A stretch of 30,898 bases of DNA, taken from the NCBI GenBank assembly GCA_041689995.1, contig JBDNFD010000065.1, positions 1 to 30,898 on the forward strand, given 5' to 3'. The position numbers and the translations under genes were made by a program. The DNA is from DASSWG01 sp041689995. GTDB taxonomy: Bacteria > Bacteroidota > Bacteroidia > Flavobacteriales > Flavobacteriaceae. Positions 23,852 through 30,898 of this stretch are shown here, in pieces. The notes under the pieces were generated by a model that saw nothing but the letters and a program-made list of their open reading frames with translations, had not been told where the DNA came from and did not search any database. The first letter of the stretch is position 1. Every line of letters starts with the position of its first letter.

Positions 23852-24442
23852 ATGAAACCTTATCTGTTAATATTTTTATTTCTTGTGGTTTGCTCCTGTA
23901 GCAAAAGCGACGATGGCCCTAAATTTTCCCTTCCCCTAACTACCCAAACAGGCGAAAACACCTTTGGGTGCTATATTGATGGAAAGTTATTGATACCGAG
24001 GGATGGGGAGGGAAGTTTTAATTCACCGGATTATGGACTGATTTTTTGGGGCAGCTATAATGACACCTACAATGATTTTGATGTACATGATTTTGCCAGT
24101 GAGAAAACGGCAAGTATAAATTTACATATTATTGGATTGGATTCATTGAGAGAAAGGGAATATATAGTAAATAAAAGCAATTGTTATGATGGGATAGATA
24201 GTTTCGAAACCAACAATATATATTGTAGGATATGGGATTCTGAAGATAAAATATATAAGCAGTATTGTTCATTTGAAAACTCTGGAATAATAAATATTAC
24301 CCGGTATGATATGGAAAACTATATCATATCGGGAACTTTTAGTGGTAAAGCAATTTGGAATGAAGGGAAAAGTGATACGATTGAAATTACAAATGGAAGG
24401 TTTGATTTAAAATTGGATCATCTTCCCACTAATTTTCCTTAA
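23852..24442 (+). CDS. Predicted surface or outer-membrane lipoprotein, unknown function
   Basis: 196 residues from MKPYLLIFLFLVVCSCSKSDD, a lipoprotein signal with Cys after VCS. The SKSDD following the cysteine resembles the acidic lipoprotein export signal of Bacteroidota. The mature part opens TQTGENTFGCYIDGKLLIPRDG, a motif I have seen at the start of a family of small flavobacterial lipoproteins (perhaps DUF6252 or related; unverified). The rest is beta-rich, ending TIEITNGRFDLKLDHL, with four further cysteines. The stop is 31 bases before the hydrolase gene, so they may share a transcript. Confidence 0.75.
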   Translation: MKPYLLIFLFLVVCSCSKSDDGPKFSLPLTTQTGENTFGCYIDGKLLIPRDGEGSFNSPDYGLIFWGSYNDTYNDFDVHDFASEKTASINLHIIGLDSLREREYIVNKSNCYDGIDSFETNNIYCRIWDSEDKIYKQYCSFENSGIINITRYDMENYIISGTFSGKAIWNEGKSDTIEITNGRFDLKLDHLPTNFP

Positions 24443-24473
24443 ATAAATAGACATTAACCTAAAACCAAAAATC

Positions 24474-24647
24474 ATGAAACAGCTTTTACTATTCCTCACT
24501 TTCCTGCTTATCTTTAGCGGGGCAAAATCTCAAGAGAAAATCCCAATCACTGTGGACAGTATGCTGGTCAACATCGACAAAACCGATTTTACATCGGGGA
24601 TCCTTTATGAGCGAATCACTCCCTGGGCGAAGTTGAAAAGTCTTTAA
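24474..24647 (+). CDS. Hydrolase fragment A: signal peptide
   Basis: 57 residues: a signal peptide ending around AKSQ-E, then KIPITVDSMLVNID and SGILYERITPWAKLK before the premature TAA. The frame switches at the AAAA run at 24636-24639; beyond it, the last two residues before the stop are shadow. By itself it would be a short exported peptide. Confidence 0.7.
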   Translation: MKQLLLFLTFLLIFSGAKSQEKIPITVDSMLVNIDKTDFTSGILYERITPWAKLKSL

Positions 24648-26916
24648 CAACGAGAAATTCCTTTCGGGCAAAGATCATTTTGAACAAGCCTTGTACGAAT
24701 TGTACCTGGCTTCCCAAAAGAAAAAGTTCATGGATTATAAAGACCTGCGGGAATTTTACAGTCCGGGCGATATGTTGAACCATGCCGATATCGGTATCAT
24801 CAATGCCTCTTTCCATTCGGTGAACTATGTGCCAGAAAATGTCGAAGAAGGAGGCTTGCGGATGGGCAATGACAGCTTGTTTGTAAAAATAAACAACGGC
24901 AAGCCAGCCTTTTTGGAACACCATGTGCTCGTTGCCGCGCCCCTCAAAAAATATTTGAAGGTGGAGCAAGGCGGAAGCATCGTTTACCATTTCAATAGCC
25001 ATTTTTTGCTAGAAAATGTTGCACAAGGAAAGCAAATCTCGAAACTGACCGCCAATTTTGGTACTTCTTCAACTTATACCTTGATCGAAAATGGGAATAT
25101 TGTCAACGGGGAAATTTCAGTACAGTATGATGAACCCGGTCCGAAATTGCTGGAATTTACAGCTACTTTTGAAGACGATACCCAAATCACTCTACAAGCT
25201 GTAGCGGTAATAAGTATTTACACTCCTCAGGATCCTGAGAATTACGTGGAGGATTATGCCATAGATGCAACTATTCCTTTTCAGGGATATGATGAATCCC
25301 ATTCGTTCTTGGGGCATTTGGATTATCGTATCTTCTATAGCGGGAACCAGGAAAAACTCATGAAGCCCATAATTATTATTGATGGGTTTGATCCTGGGGA
25401 CAAACGGAAAATTGAGGACAAAGATTCCCCGGAGCCTGCAGATGAACACCGCTCTATTTTGGATATTATGACATATGATAAAGATGGAGTAACACAATAT
25501 TTATTGGAAGATTTACATGAGCTTCACTATGACGTGGTCATTGTCAACCAACCCACATATTATGTGCCGGATCCACAAAACCCACAGGACAGCATCAAAA
25601 TAGACGGCGGTGCGGATTATATCGAGCGCAATGCCATGGCACATATTGAGTTGTATAAAAGTTTCAATGATTCACTTGCCACAAACAGCAGTAACGAAGA
25701 ACTGGTTATCGTAGGTCCCAGCATGGGCGGTCAGGTATCCCGTTATGGGTTGGCGTATATGGAAGAACATGGTATGGATCACAACTGCCGGCTTTGGGTA
25801 AGCGTGGACAGTCCTCATTTGGGTGCGAACATCCCGATGGGAGTACAAATGCTGTTGAACTTTGCTTATTACAAGGCCAATAGCGTAGCGGCAGGGGATT
25901 TTGTGGTGGGGCAGTTGCAGTCCGCCGCCGCAAGGCAGCAATTGATCGAACAAGTGGATGTGGATTCCATCCCTTCGCCTCCCGGATATTTTTTTCCAGA
26001 CTATTTGTATAGCCTTAATACCAGTTATTTTGACGGCAGAACGATTTCACAGGGTTTTTCGCAGGATAAAGGACATCCGTTTTTTATCGAATATTACGAT
26101 GAATTATACAGCAATGGTTTACCGGGAAGTAGGGGCTATCCCCAAAATGTACGAAGGATAGCTATGGTGAACGGTTCCTTGACCAACAGCAATAAATTCA
26201 AAAACCCGTATGGATATTTGAGTGTTGACCTCGCCCCACCTCCGAATGACGATCAATATGGTTATTCCTCAAAAAAAACCTTCAGGGTAGAGGGGGATGC
26301 AAATGTCCTTGGGCATATCCTTACCATGGAAACCTATTTTATGCCCGACACGGGCGACCACCATAAAATCGGCTATTTTGCCAAAGGATCCTGGTTGGGT
26401 GGATGGGATTATCACCATTTGAACATTACCAATTACAATTCACGTGGCAGTTTGGACAATGCCCCAGGGGGATGGTACCCCACACAACGGGATCTTGCCA
26501 AGGGAATGTTGGAATCTTCTCCGTGTGAGTGGCAAGGCATGACAGATCCAAATTGGGGCGGGTATGTTTGTGTCAACCAATGGGATTTGCAAGTACTGGA
26601 ACATGTTTCCTCATTTATGCCAACAGTCAGTTCCCTGGGCTTTATCAACCCCGATTTCAATTGGCACGCGGAATTTGACAGGGATTTGCTTTGCACCAGC
26701 GAAATCCCTTTTGACAATTATTACGGCCCAAAGATTAACGAGCAACATACTTCATTTACTGAGGAAAGCGTGGATTGGTTTTTGGATGAGCTAAATGGCG
26801 ATACCAATTATCCCGAGCCAACAGTTTATCTGGACGGCACCCATATAAATGGTACGGAGCTTGTTTGCCATGGGCAGCAGGCGGGTTTTGGTCTTGTGCC
26901 TGCGCCGCCTCGGTGA
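24640..26916 (+). CDS. Hydrolase fragment B: alpha/beta-hydrolase domain
   Basis: About 758 residues open from 24640; the first ATG-like start in frame is near 24691, but the sequence upstream (VFNNEKFLSGKDHFEQA) is clearly coding. The hydrolase core runs from IIIIDGFDPGDKR (about 25370) through VVIVNQPTYYVPDP to VIVGPSMGGQVSRYGLAYM with the likely catalytic Ser in codon 25720-25722, then SVDSPHLGANIPMG. The region after 26820 begins an Ig- or PKD-like module (NGTELVCHGQQ). The last residues before TGA are the site of the second shift. Confidence 0.75.
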   Translation, partial: VFNNEKFLSGKDHFEQALYELYLASQKKKFMDYKDLREFYSPGDMLNHADIGIINASFHSVNYVPENVEEGGLRMGNDSLFVKINNGKPAFLEHHVLVAAPLKKYLKVEQGGSIVYHFNSHFLLENVAQGKQISKLTANFGTSSTYTLIENGNIVNGEISVQYDEPGPKLLEFTATFEDDTQITLQAVAVISIYTPQDPENYVEDYAIDATIPFQGYDESHSFLGHLDYRIFYSGNQEKLMKPIIIIDGFDPGDKRKIEDKDSPEPADEHRSILDIMTYDKDGVTQYLLEDLHELHYDVVIVNQPTYYVPDPQNPQDSIKIDGGADYIERNAMAHIELYKSFNDSLATNSSNEELVIVGPSMGGQVSRYGLAYMEEHGMDHNCRLWVSVDSPHLGANIPMGVQMLLNFAYYKANSVAAGDFVVGQLQSAAARQQLIEQVDVDSIPSPPGYFFPDYLYSLNTSYFDGRTISQGFSQDKGHPFFIEYYDELYSNGLPGSRGYPQNVRRIAMVNGSLTNSNKFKNPYGYLSVDLAPPPNDDQYGYSSKKTFRVEGDANVLGHILTMETYFMPDTGDHHKIGYFAKGSWLGGWDYHHLNITNYNSRGSLDNAPGGWYPTQRDLAKGMLESSPCEWQGMTDPNWGGYVCVNQWDLQVLEHVSSFMPTVSSLGFINPDFNWHAEFDRDLLCTSEIPFDNYYGPKINEQHTSFTEESVDWFLDELNGDTNYPEPTVYLDGTHINGTELVCHGQQAGFGLVPAPPR

Positions 26917-27728
26917 TTTGGTGGTCTGCTTCTCCGAACCTGACTGTTGTTTCTTGGAACGACCATGCAGTTTGGGTGGAGCCGATAGACGACGATGCCA
27001 ACGGCGAAGGCTATGTGACGGCGCATTTTGCACACGATTATGCGAAAAAGGAGTTTTGGGTGGGCGCGCCCGATGAAGCGGCCAACCTTCAAACCATCCC
27101 TTCGGGCATCACTCAAGTTTCCCCTAATCAATCGACCATTTTCAATGCTAGTTCCATTCCCTCGGATTTGCAATATGTTTGGAGGATACACTACAATGGG
27201 AAAACAGCAAATGACGGAGTGCTTCCAAAATTCCCATCTTATCTAAATACGACTTTAAAACCTACCTATGAGGAATACATAGCACCCTTTACCAGCGGTC
27301 AAGTATCCATAAATTGGGGCAATATTCCAAATATTTATTCTGTATCTTGTTCGATATTAAATCAGTGTGGTGAAAGTAATTGGGATGTTATAATGGTAAC
27401 CGTAGAGGAGACCGGTTCGGGCGGTGATCCCTGTGACGAACTGCTCATGCGTGTTTACCCCAATCCCGTGAAAAGCAATTTGATAAATGTGGAAATGCTA
27501 TATCCGACCGATAATGAACCACCCTGTTTGGAAGATGCACTATATTACGGGGAGTCTGCCGATAACCTCGTGGAAATCTACAACCTTCAGGGGAATTTGG
27601 AATATACCAAGCATTTTTATAAGTACGAGTTTACCATTACGGGGATCAATTTGTTAAGAGGAAACTATATTCTAAGCATAACCTCTTCCAATGGAAAAAG
27701 TGGGCAAAAAATCATTATTGTAGAATGA
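26865..27728 (+). CDS. Hydrolase fragment C: beta-sandwich module and T9SS sorting domain
   Basis: The useful coding begins around 26905 (VIWWSASPNLTVVSW); the earlier residues are shadow. Two beta-sandwich-like segments are followed by the C-terminal T9SS type A sorting domain with YPNPVKSN, EIYNLQGN and GNYILSI. The domain ends three codons after KIIIV, as sorting domains do at the extreme C-terminus. It has no start or signal peptide and makes sense only as the tail of the upstream gene. Confidence 0.75.
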   Translation: MPWAAGGFWSCACAASVIWWSASPNLTVVSWNDHAVWVEPIDDDANGEGYVTAHFAHDYAKKEFWVGAPDEAANLQTIPSGITQVSPNQSTIFNASSIPSDLQYVWRIHYNGKTANDGVLPKFPSYLNTTLKPTYEEYIAPFTSGQVSINWGNIPNIYSVSCSILNQCGESNWDVIMVTVEETGSGGDPCDELLMRVYPNPVKSNLINVEMLYPTDNEPPCLEDALYYGESADNLVEIYNLQGNLEYTKHFYKYEFTITGINLLRGNYILSITSSNGKSGQKIIIVE

Positions 27729-27751
27729 TTTTTGCTCACAAAAGTTTTTGG

Positions 27752-27782
27752 TTGAAATTCTTGGGTTTTATGGATATATTTG
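27752..27782 (+). promoter_or_regulatory. Promoter of the leucine-rich-repeat gene
   Basis: TTG at 27752-27754, a 20-base spacer and TATATTTG at 27775-27782, a full match, 19 bases before ATG 27802. Confidence 0.65.
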
Positions 27783-27801
27783 AACATAAATCGATCGAAA
27801 G

Positions 27802-28950
27802 ATGAAGTACCATAAATTTTTTAAAAAATTTTCGCCCTTTTTTGCACTATGTTGTTTGGGCGTGGCAGCCAATGCCCAAATAGTGAACATTCCCGACCAA
27901 AATTTCAAAAATGCCTTGTTGAACCATAGCCCCGTCATCGATACGAACAATGACGGGGAAATCCAGCAAAGCGAGGCGCAAACAGCAACCGTGCTCGATG
28001 TGCAGGGGCAAGCCATTCAAGATCTTACTGGGATAGCCACTTTTGTCAATATTACGGATTTAAATTGCTCCAACAACCAGCTTATCAACTTAAGCTTAGA
28101 GCAAAACACTCAGTTGGAATATCTGTATTGTGACAGCAACCAGCTTATTTCCTTGGATGTAGATCAATGTACGAATTTAAAATGGTTGCATTGTAGTAAC
28201 AATAATTTAACGGCATTGGACATCAGCCAAAATACGGGATTATGGGATTTGGTGGTAAGTAACAATCAACTCACAAGTATGGATATTACACAAAATACTC
28301 AGTTGAATTACTTTAATTGTATATCCAATCAACTTACAGTGCTCAATATTTCTCAAAATACCAGTTTAAATGGTTTTGACTGTTCGGACAATCAACTCAT
28401 AGCTTTGGATGTTTCGAATAATGTGGACTTACAAATCCTTACTTGTGCACATAACGATATAACGAATTTGGATTTAACGCAAAACATCAATTTGCTCACT
28501 TTTGCTGGTCAGGACAACGATTTTACTTTTCTGGATGCCCGGAACGGGACCAACATGGACATCCTACTTTTCGACGTTCAACAAAACCCCAACTTAACCT
28601 GTATTTTTGTAGACGATGCTATCTATAGCGAAAACGATGCATATTGGTTCAGGGATCCCGCTTCCACTTATGTGGAAACACAAGCGCAATGTGACGCCTT
28701 GGGCACAAATGATTTGACGTTCCAACAACTAATGGTCTATCCCAACCCCGTAAACATGCGTTTTTATATCACAAACCCACGAAAGTTTCAAATTGAAAAA
28801 GTGGATGTTTACGATGTTTTGGGTAAAAAAGTAAAGTCTTTTTTGTTAAATACCGGAATTTATGATATTACCAATTTACAGAATGGGCTTTATTTTATAA
28901 AGATTTATAACGGAAACAAAATATTGACTCGGAAAATAATAAAAAAATAA
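27802..28950 (+). CDS. Leucine-rich-repeat protein with T9SS type A sorting domain
   Basis: 382 residues. The signal peptide ends at ANA-Q (FFALCCLGVAANAQ). A short domain follows, IPDQNFKNALLNHSPVID then DTNNDGEIQQSEA, an EF-hand or dockerin-like loop with Asp/Asn ligands. Residues about 83-250 are eight 21-residue leucine-rich repeats of the form LxxLxCxxNQLxxLDxxxNTx, with a partial ninth. The C-terminal domain (MVYPNPVNMRFYI, VDVYDVLGKKVKS, NGLYFIKIYNG) is a T9SS sorting signal. It is probably displayed at the cell surface or released, and such repeats mediate binding to proteins or glycans. It is intact, unlike the hydrolase before it. Confidence 0.9.
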   Translation: MKYHKFFKKFSPFFALCCLGVAANAQIVNIPDQNFKNALLNHSPVIDTNNDGEIQQSEAQTATVLDVQGQAIQDLTGIATFVNITDLNCSNNQLINLSLEQNTQLEYLYCDSNQLISLDVDQCTNLKWLHCSNNNLTALDISQNTGLWDLVVSNNQLTSMDITQNTQLNYFNCISNQLTVLNISQNTSLNGFDCSDNQLIALDVSNNVDLQILTCAHNDITNLDLTQNINLLTFAGQDNDFTFLDARNGTNMDILLFDVQQNPNLTCIFVDDAIYSENDAYWFRDPASTYVETQAQCDALGTNDLTFQQLMVYPNPVNMRFYITNPRKFQIEKVDVYDVLGKKVKSFLLNTGIYDITNLQNGLYFIKIYNGNKILTRKIIKK

Positions 28951-29162
28951 GGTCAACAATATCAGGTTTCACAAGGTTGTCGATGAAACTTGATTAAACT
29001 CAGTTTATAGATTTAGGATTTTAATCTTAAATTCTCGGATAATATAATAAAGGCCGATAAACTTAGTCATGAGAATCACAAACTAATCCACTTCCATAAA
29101 TTCTTTCAATTCAAATATAACCGAATACAATCCAAACCTTTTTTCCGCACGGGAATATTCCT

Positions 29163-29170
29163 TACTTTTG
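29163..29170 (+). promoter_or_regulatory. Candidate trxA -7 element
   Basis: TACTTTTG matches TAnnTTTG, 23 bases before the trxA ATG. The -33 region has a T-run but no TTG at the right distance. The remainder of 28951-29162 shows no gene or clear hairpin. Confidence 0.45.
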
Positions 29171-29193
29171 TTGCGAACAATAAAAACAAATTT

Positions 29194-29511
29194 ATGGCAC
29201 TCGAAATAACAGATGCGAATTTTGACGAAACGGTTTTGAAAAGCAACAAACCGGTAATGGTGGATTTCTGGGCTGCTTGGTGCGGTCCTTGTCGAATGGT
29301 TGGTCCAATCATCGATGAAATCAGCTCCGAATATGAAGGCAAAGCCGTCATCGGGAAACTCGATGTGGATGCAAACCAAGAATTTGCCGCAAAATATGGC
29401 GTTCGGAATATTCCGACCGTGTTGGTTTTTAAAGATGGCGAAGTCGTGAACCGACAAGTGGGCGTTTCACCTAAAGCAACCTATGCCGATGCGTTGGAAG
29501 CACTTTTATAA
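29194..29511 (+). CDS. trxA: Thioredoxin
   Basis: 105 residues, cytoplasmic thiol-disulphide oxidoreductase. The active site is WCGPC at residues 29-33 in VDFWAAWCGPCR. The buried Asp is in MVDFW (D24) and the cis-proline is in RNIPTV (P74). Length and sequence are typical of Trx1. There is no signal peptide. It has its own promoter-like element upstream and a strong terminator downstream, so it is probably monocistronic. Confidence 0.97.
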   Translation: MALEITDANFDETVLKSNKPVMVDFWAAWCGPCRMVGPIIDEISSEYEGKAVIGKLDVDANQEFAAKYGVRNIPTVLVFKDGEVVNRQVGVSPKATYADALEALL

Positions 29512-29530
29512 ATCGGAAAATTTTGAATAT

Positions 29531-29563
29531 AAAAAAGGTTTGATAGTTTATCAAGCCTTTTTT
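29531..29563 (+). terminator. Rho-independent terminator after trxA
   Basis: A 15-base stem (AAAAAAGGTTTGATA with TATCAAGCCTTTTTT, one G-T wobble) around a GTT loop, ending in a T-run, 20 bases after the trxA stop. The A-rich left arm could let it work on both strands. Confidence 0.85.
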
Positions 29564-29590
29564 TGTTTCTAAAAACTATGGAATCTAGCC

Positions 29591-29598
29591 TAATTTTG
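29591..29598 (+). promoter_or_regulatory. Candidate -7 element of the DUF58 gene
   Basis: TAATTTTG matches TAnnTTTG, 30 bases before ATG 29628. The nearest upstream TTG (29563-29565) leaves a 25-base spacer, slightly long. Confidence 0.4.
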
Positions 29599-29627
29599 CC
29601 GTCCTTTGGAAAGAAGAATTAATTTTT

Positions 29628-30557
29628 ATGAATTTACAGGAAGAAGTAAACAAAACCAGCGGTTTCATCAATATTGAATTATTGGCAAACCAAGTGGTGG
29701 AAGGATTTATTTCGGGAATGCACAAAAGCCCCTTCCATGGATTTTCGGCGGAATTTGCCGAACATAAAATTTATAATTCGGGGGAAAGCACCAAGCATAT
29801 CGACTGGAAACTTTTTGCGAAAACCGATAAATTGTACACCAAACGCTATGAGGAAGAAACCAATTTGCGCGCTCATCTGATTATCGATAATTCTTCTTCC
29901 ATGCATTATCCCCAAGTGAAAAAATTGGGCATCAAAAATCTCAATAAAATTGGATTTTCTGCTTTGGCCGCGGCCTGTTTGATGAATATTCTGAAAAAGC
30001 AACGAGATGCTGTCGGATTAAGTATTTATAGTGAAGGCTACGATTTTTATGCTCCGGAAAAAGGAAGTGAGCGACACCACCAGATGCTGCTTGCCATCTT
30101 GAACGGAACCGTGCGGAAAGCAGTCAACTCTCGACAAACTGAAACATACGAAAATCTGCATCTGATCGCAGAAAAAATCAAACGTCGTTCCTTGATTTTT
30201 CTTTTCACCGACATGTTCCAAACTACGCTTGCGGAAGAAAAGCTTTTTGAAGCCCTTCGCCATTTAAAATATAACAAACATGAAGTTGTTTTGTTCCATA
30301 CCTATGATGGGACGAAAGAGTTGAGTTTCGACTTTGACAATACTCCCAAACGCTATGTTGACGTGGAAACCGGGGAACATATTAATTTATATCCAGAAAA
30401 CATTAAGGACAATTATGAAAAAGCGGTCTCGGAATATTTTAAAACCCTTCAGTTGAAATGCGCACAATACCGGATAAAATATGTACCGGCAGACATTTCA
30501 AAAGATTTCAACGGAATCCTGACTACTTATATGGTTGAACGCCAAAAGTTTGTGTAG
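29628..30557 (+). CDS. DUF58 protein with von Willebrand A-like fold
   Basis: 309 residues, soluble, no signal peptide. The DUF58 (PF01882) signature is in STKHIDWKLFAKTDKLY and KRYEEETNL. A MIDAS-like DxSxS (D87, S89, S91 in DNSSSM) follows directly, as in vWA domains, with LIFLFTDMFQ as a later strand. Such proteins usually act with a MoxR-type AAA+ ATPase, often in operons with BatA-type vWA membrane proteins. No MoxR gene lies next to it here. The partner and process are unknown. Confidence 0.9.
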   Translation: MNLQEEVNKTSGFINIELLANQVVEGFISGMHKSPFHGFSAEFAEHKIYNSGESTKHIDWKLFAKTDKLYTKRYEEETNLRAHLIIDNSSSMHYPQVKKLGIKNLNKIGFSALAAACLMNILKKQRDAVGLSIYSEGYDFYAPEKGSERHHQMLLAILNGTVRKAVNSRQTETYENLHLIAEKIKRRSLIFLFTDMFQTTLAEEKLFEALRHLKYNKHEVVLFHTYDGTKELSFDFDNTPKRYVDVETGEHINLYPENIKDNYEKAVSEYFKTLQLKCAQYRIKYVPADISKDFNGILTTYMVERQKFV

Positions 30558-30594
30558 CTGGTTATAAAACATCTGTAAAAACATAAAAAACAGT

Positions 30595-30624
30595 TTGCAG
30601 GAATTAAAATCTAATGTATATTTG
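30595..30624 (+). promoter_or_regulatory. Promoter in front of the half-tRNA repeat array
   Basis: TTG at 30595-30597, a 19-base spacer and TATATTTG at 30617-30624, a full consensus match. Transcription would begin around 30630 and run into the tandem repeats, fitting a former tRNA operon promoter. Confidence 0.6.
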
Positions 30625-30717
30625 CCACCGCTTAAAGCTGGAAGTTCAAAGGATTCCCAACCAGTTGGGGACGAGTTCGAGTAGAAATACTTAAATAAAG
30701 TTCATAAATATTGTTTT

Positions 30718-30755
30718 GGTCTGGTAGTTCAGTTGGTTAGAATGCCTGCCTGTCA
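30718..30755 (+). pseudogene. tRNA-Asp(GTC) 5' half, copy 1
   Basis: GGTCTGG is the 5' acceptor strand, GTTC/GAAT the D-stem around AGTTGGTTA, and CCTGC the 5' anticodon stem. CTGTCA is the first six bases of the anticodon loop with anticodon GTC. After base A37 the sequence turns into CCCC-rich hairpin DNA. The matching GCAGG, a normal T-stem and the CCAGACC acceptor strand are absent, although a T-loop-like GAGTTCGAGT follows. It cannot fold as a working tRNA. Confidence 0.6.
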
Positions 30756-30820
30756 TCCCCCAACGAGTTGGGGACGAGTTCGAGTAGAAATACTTAAATA
30801 AAGTTCATAAATATTGTTTT

Positions 30821-30858
30821 GGTCTGGTAGTTCAGTTGGTTAGAATGCCTGCCTGTCA
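30821..30858 (+). pseudogene. tRNA-Asp(GTC) 5' half, copy 2
   Basis: Identical to the copy 103 bases upstream, with the same break right after A37 of the anticodon loop. The 3' flank differs only by one fewer C. No 3' acceptor strand is found before the end of the window. Confidence 0.6.
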
Positions 30859-30898
30859 TCCCCAACGAGTTGGGGACGAGTTCGAGTAGAAATACTTA

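Larger units (their letters stand above)
24474..27728 (+). pseudogene. T9SS-secreted alpha/beta-hydrolase, disrupted by two frameshifts
   Basis: One gene of about 1,085 codons in three frames. The ATG at 24474 begins MKQLLLFLTFLLIFSGAKSQ (signal peptide) and runs to TAA 24645-24647. Removing one A from the AAAA at 24636-24639 joins it to VFNNEKFLSGKDHFEQ and the main frame. That frame holds IIIIDGFDPGDKRK and the nucleophile elbow GPSMGGQ, ending at TGA 26914-26916. A second shift near 26890-26912 leads to VIWWSASPNLTVVSW and on to a C-terminal T9SS sorting domain (MRVYPNPVKSN, NLVEIYNLQGN, ending GQKIIIVE). The intact protein would be exported through T9SS and could be an esterase or lipase. 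The substrate is unknown. Confidence 0.8.
30664..30898 (+). repeat. Tandem 102-103 bp repeat running off the window
   Basis: Units start at 30664, 30767 and 30869 with GTTGGGGACGAGTTCGAG. Unit 1 is 103 bp and unit 2 is 102 bp, identical except for five versus four C in the CATCCCC stretch. Unit 3 is cut after 30 bp by the window end. Each full unit holds a spacer, the 5' half of a tRNA-Asp and a TCCCCAAC-GA-GTTGGGGA hairpin across the unit boundary. The near identity means recent duplication or an assembly loop at a contig end. Confidence 0.8.

Noticed and set aside
24636..24639. Phase-variable homopolymer switch in the hydrolase gene
   Set aside because: The run is only four A, too short to slip often, and a second unrelated shift lies downstream.
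30664..30898. CRISPR array
   Set aside because: The whole 103 bp unit is repeated, including the would-be spacers, and no cas genes are near.
30718..30898. Two functional tRNA-Asp genes
   Set aside because: The 3' anticodon stem, a proper T-stem and the CCAGACC acceptor strand are missing.

Overview
The window reads as chromosomal DNA of a flavobacterium (Bacteroidota, probably Flavobacteriaceae). The base composition is AT-rich and start codons lack Shine-Dalgarno sequences. Promoters match the Bacteroidota pattern TTG-N17..23-TAnnTTTG. The exonuclease domain is fused to DnaE, and type IX secretion (T9SS) C-terminal sorting domains and Bacteroidota-type lipoproteins are present.

Layout. 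(1) 1-11619 is mostly housekeeping: an orphan reading-frame scrap (92-235), rsmI with a coupled upstream gene of unknown function, tdk-alr, a small envelope/stress-like cassette on the minus strand (YtxH, holin-like, DUF6327-like), glnS, a DUF2975 membrane protein with its small XRE partner, purK-purE, and the divergent hpt-adk-obgE group. (2) 11695-12231 encodes a DUF4136-type lipoprotein. (3) 12239-18693 (minus strand) is one about 2,150-codon alpha-2-macroglobulin-family gene. It carries a carboxypeptidase-regulatory-like domain and a TonB-plug-like domain inside the macroglobulin scaffold, and is broken by three frameshifts and three in-frame stops. (4) 18865-23253 is an intact exonuclease-dnaE fusion. 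(5) 23262-28950 looks like an accessory block: an XRE regulator with a candidate operator, a lipoprotein, a T9SS-secreted alpha/beta hydrolase broken by two frameshifts, and a leucine-rich-repeat T9SS protein. (6) 29194-30557 holds trxA and a DUF58 protein. (7) The window ends in a 102-103 bp tandem repeat, each complete unit of which carries only the 5' half of a tRNA-Asp(GTC) behind a good promoter.

How it fits together. The purine genes purK, purE, hpt and adk cluster around one divergent promoter region, covering de novo synthesis, salvage and nucleotide interconversion, with tdk for pyrimidine salvage nearby. The two largest cell-surface or secreted proteins are both broken, while every housekeeping gene, including the 4.4 kb dnaE, is intact. 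That argues for real decay of envelope genes rather than uniformly poor sequence. I see no phage, CRISPR array or complete mobile element. The most unusual observations are the macroglobulin/TonB-plug hybrid, the half-tRNA tandem array, and 7-base TAAC-core repeats lying directly in front of purE and obgE.
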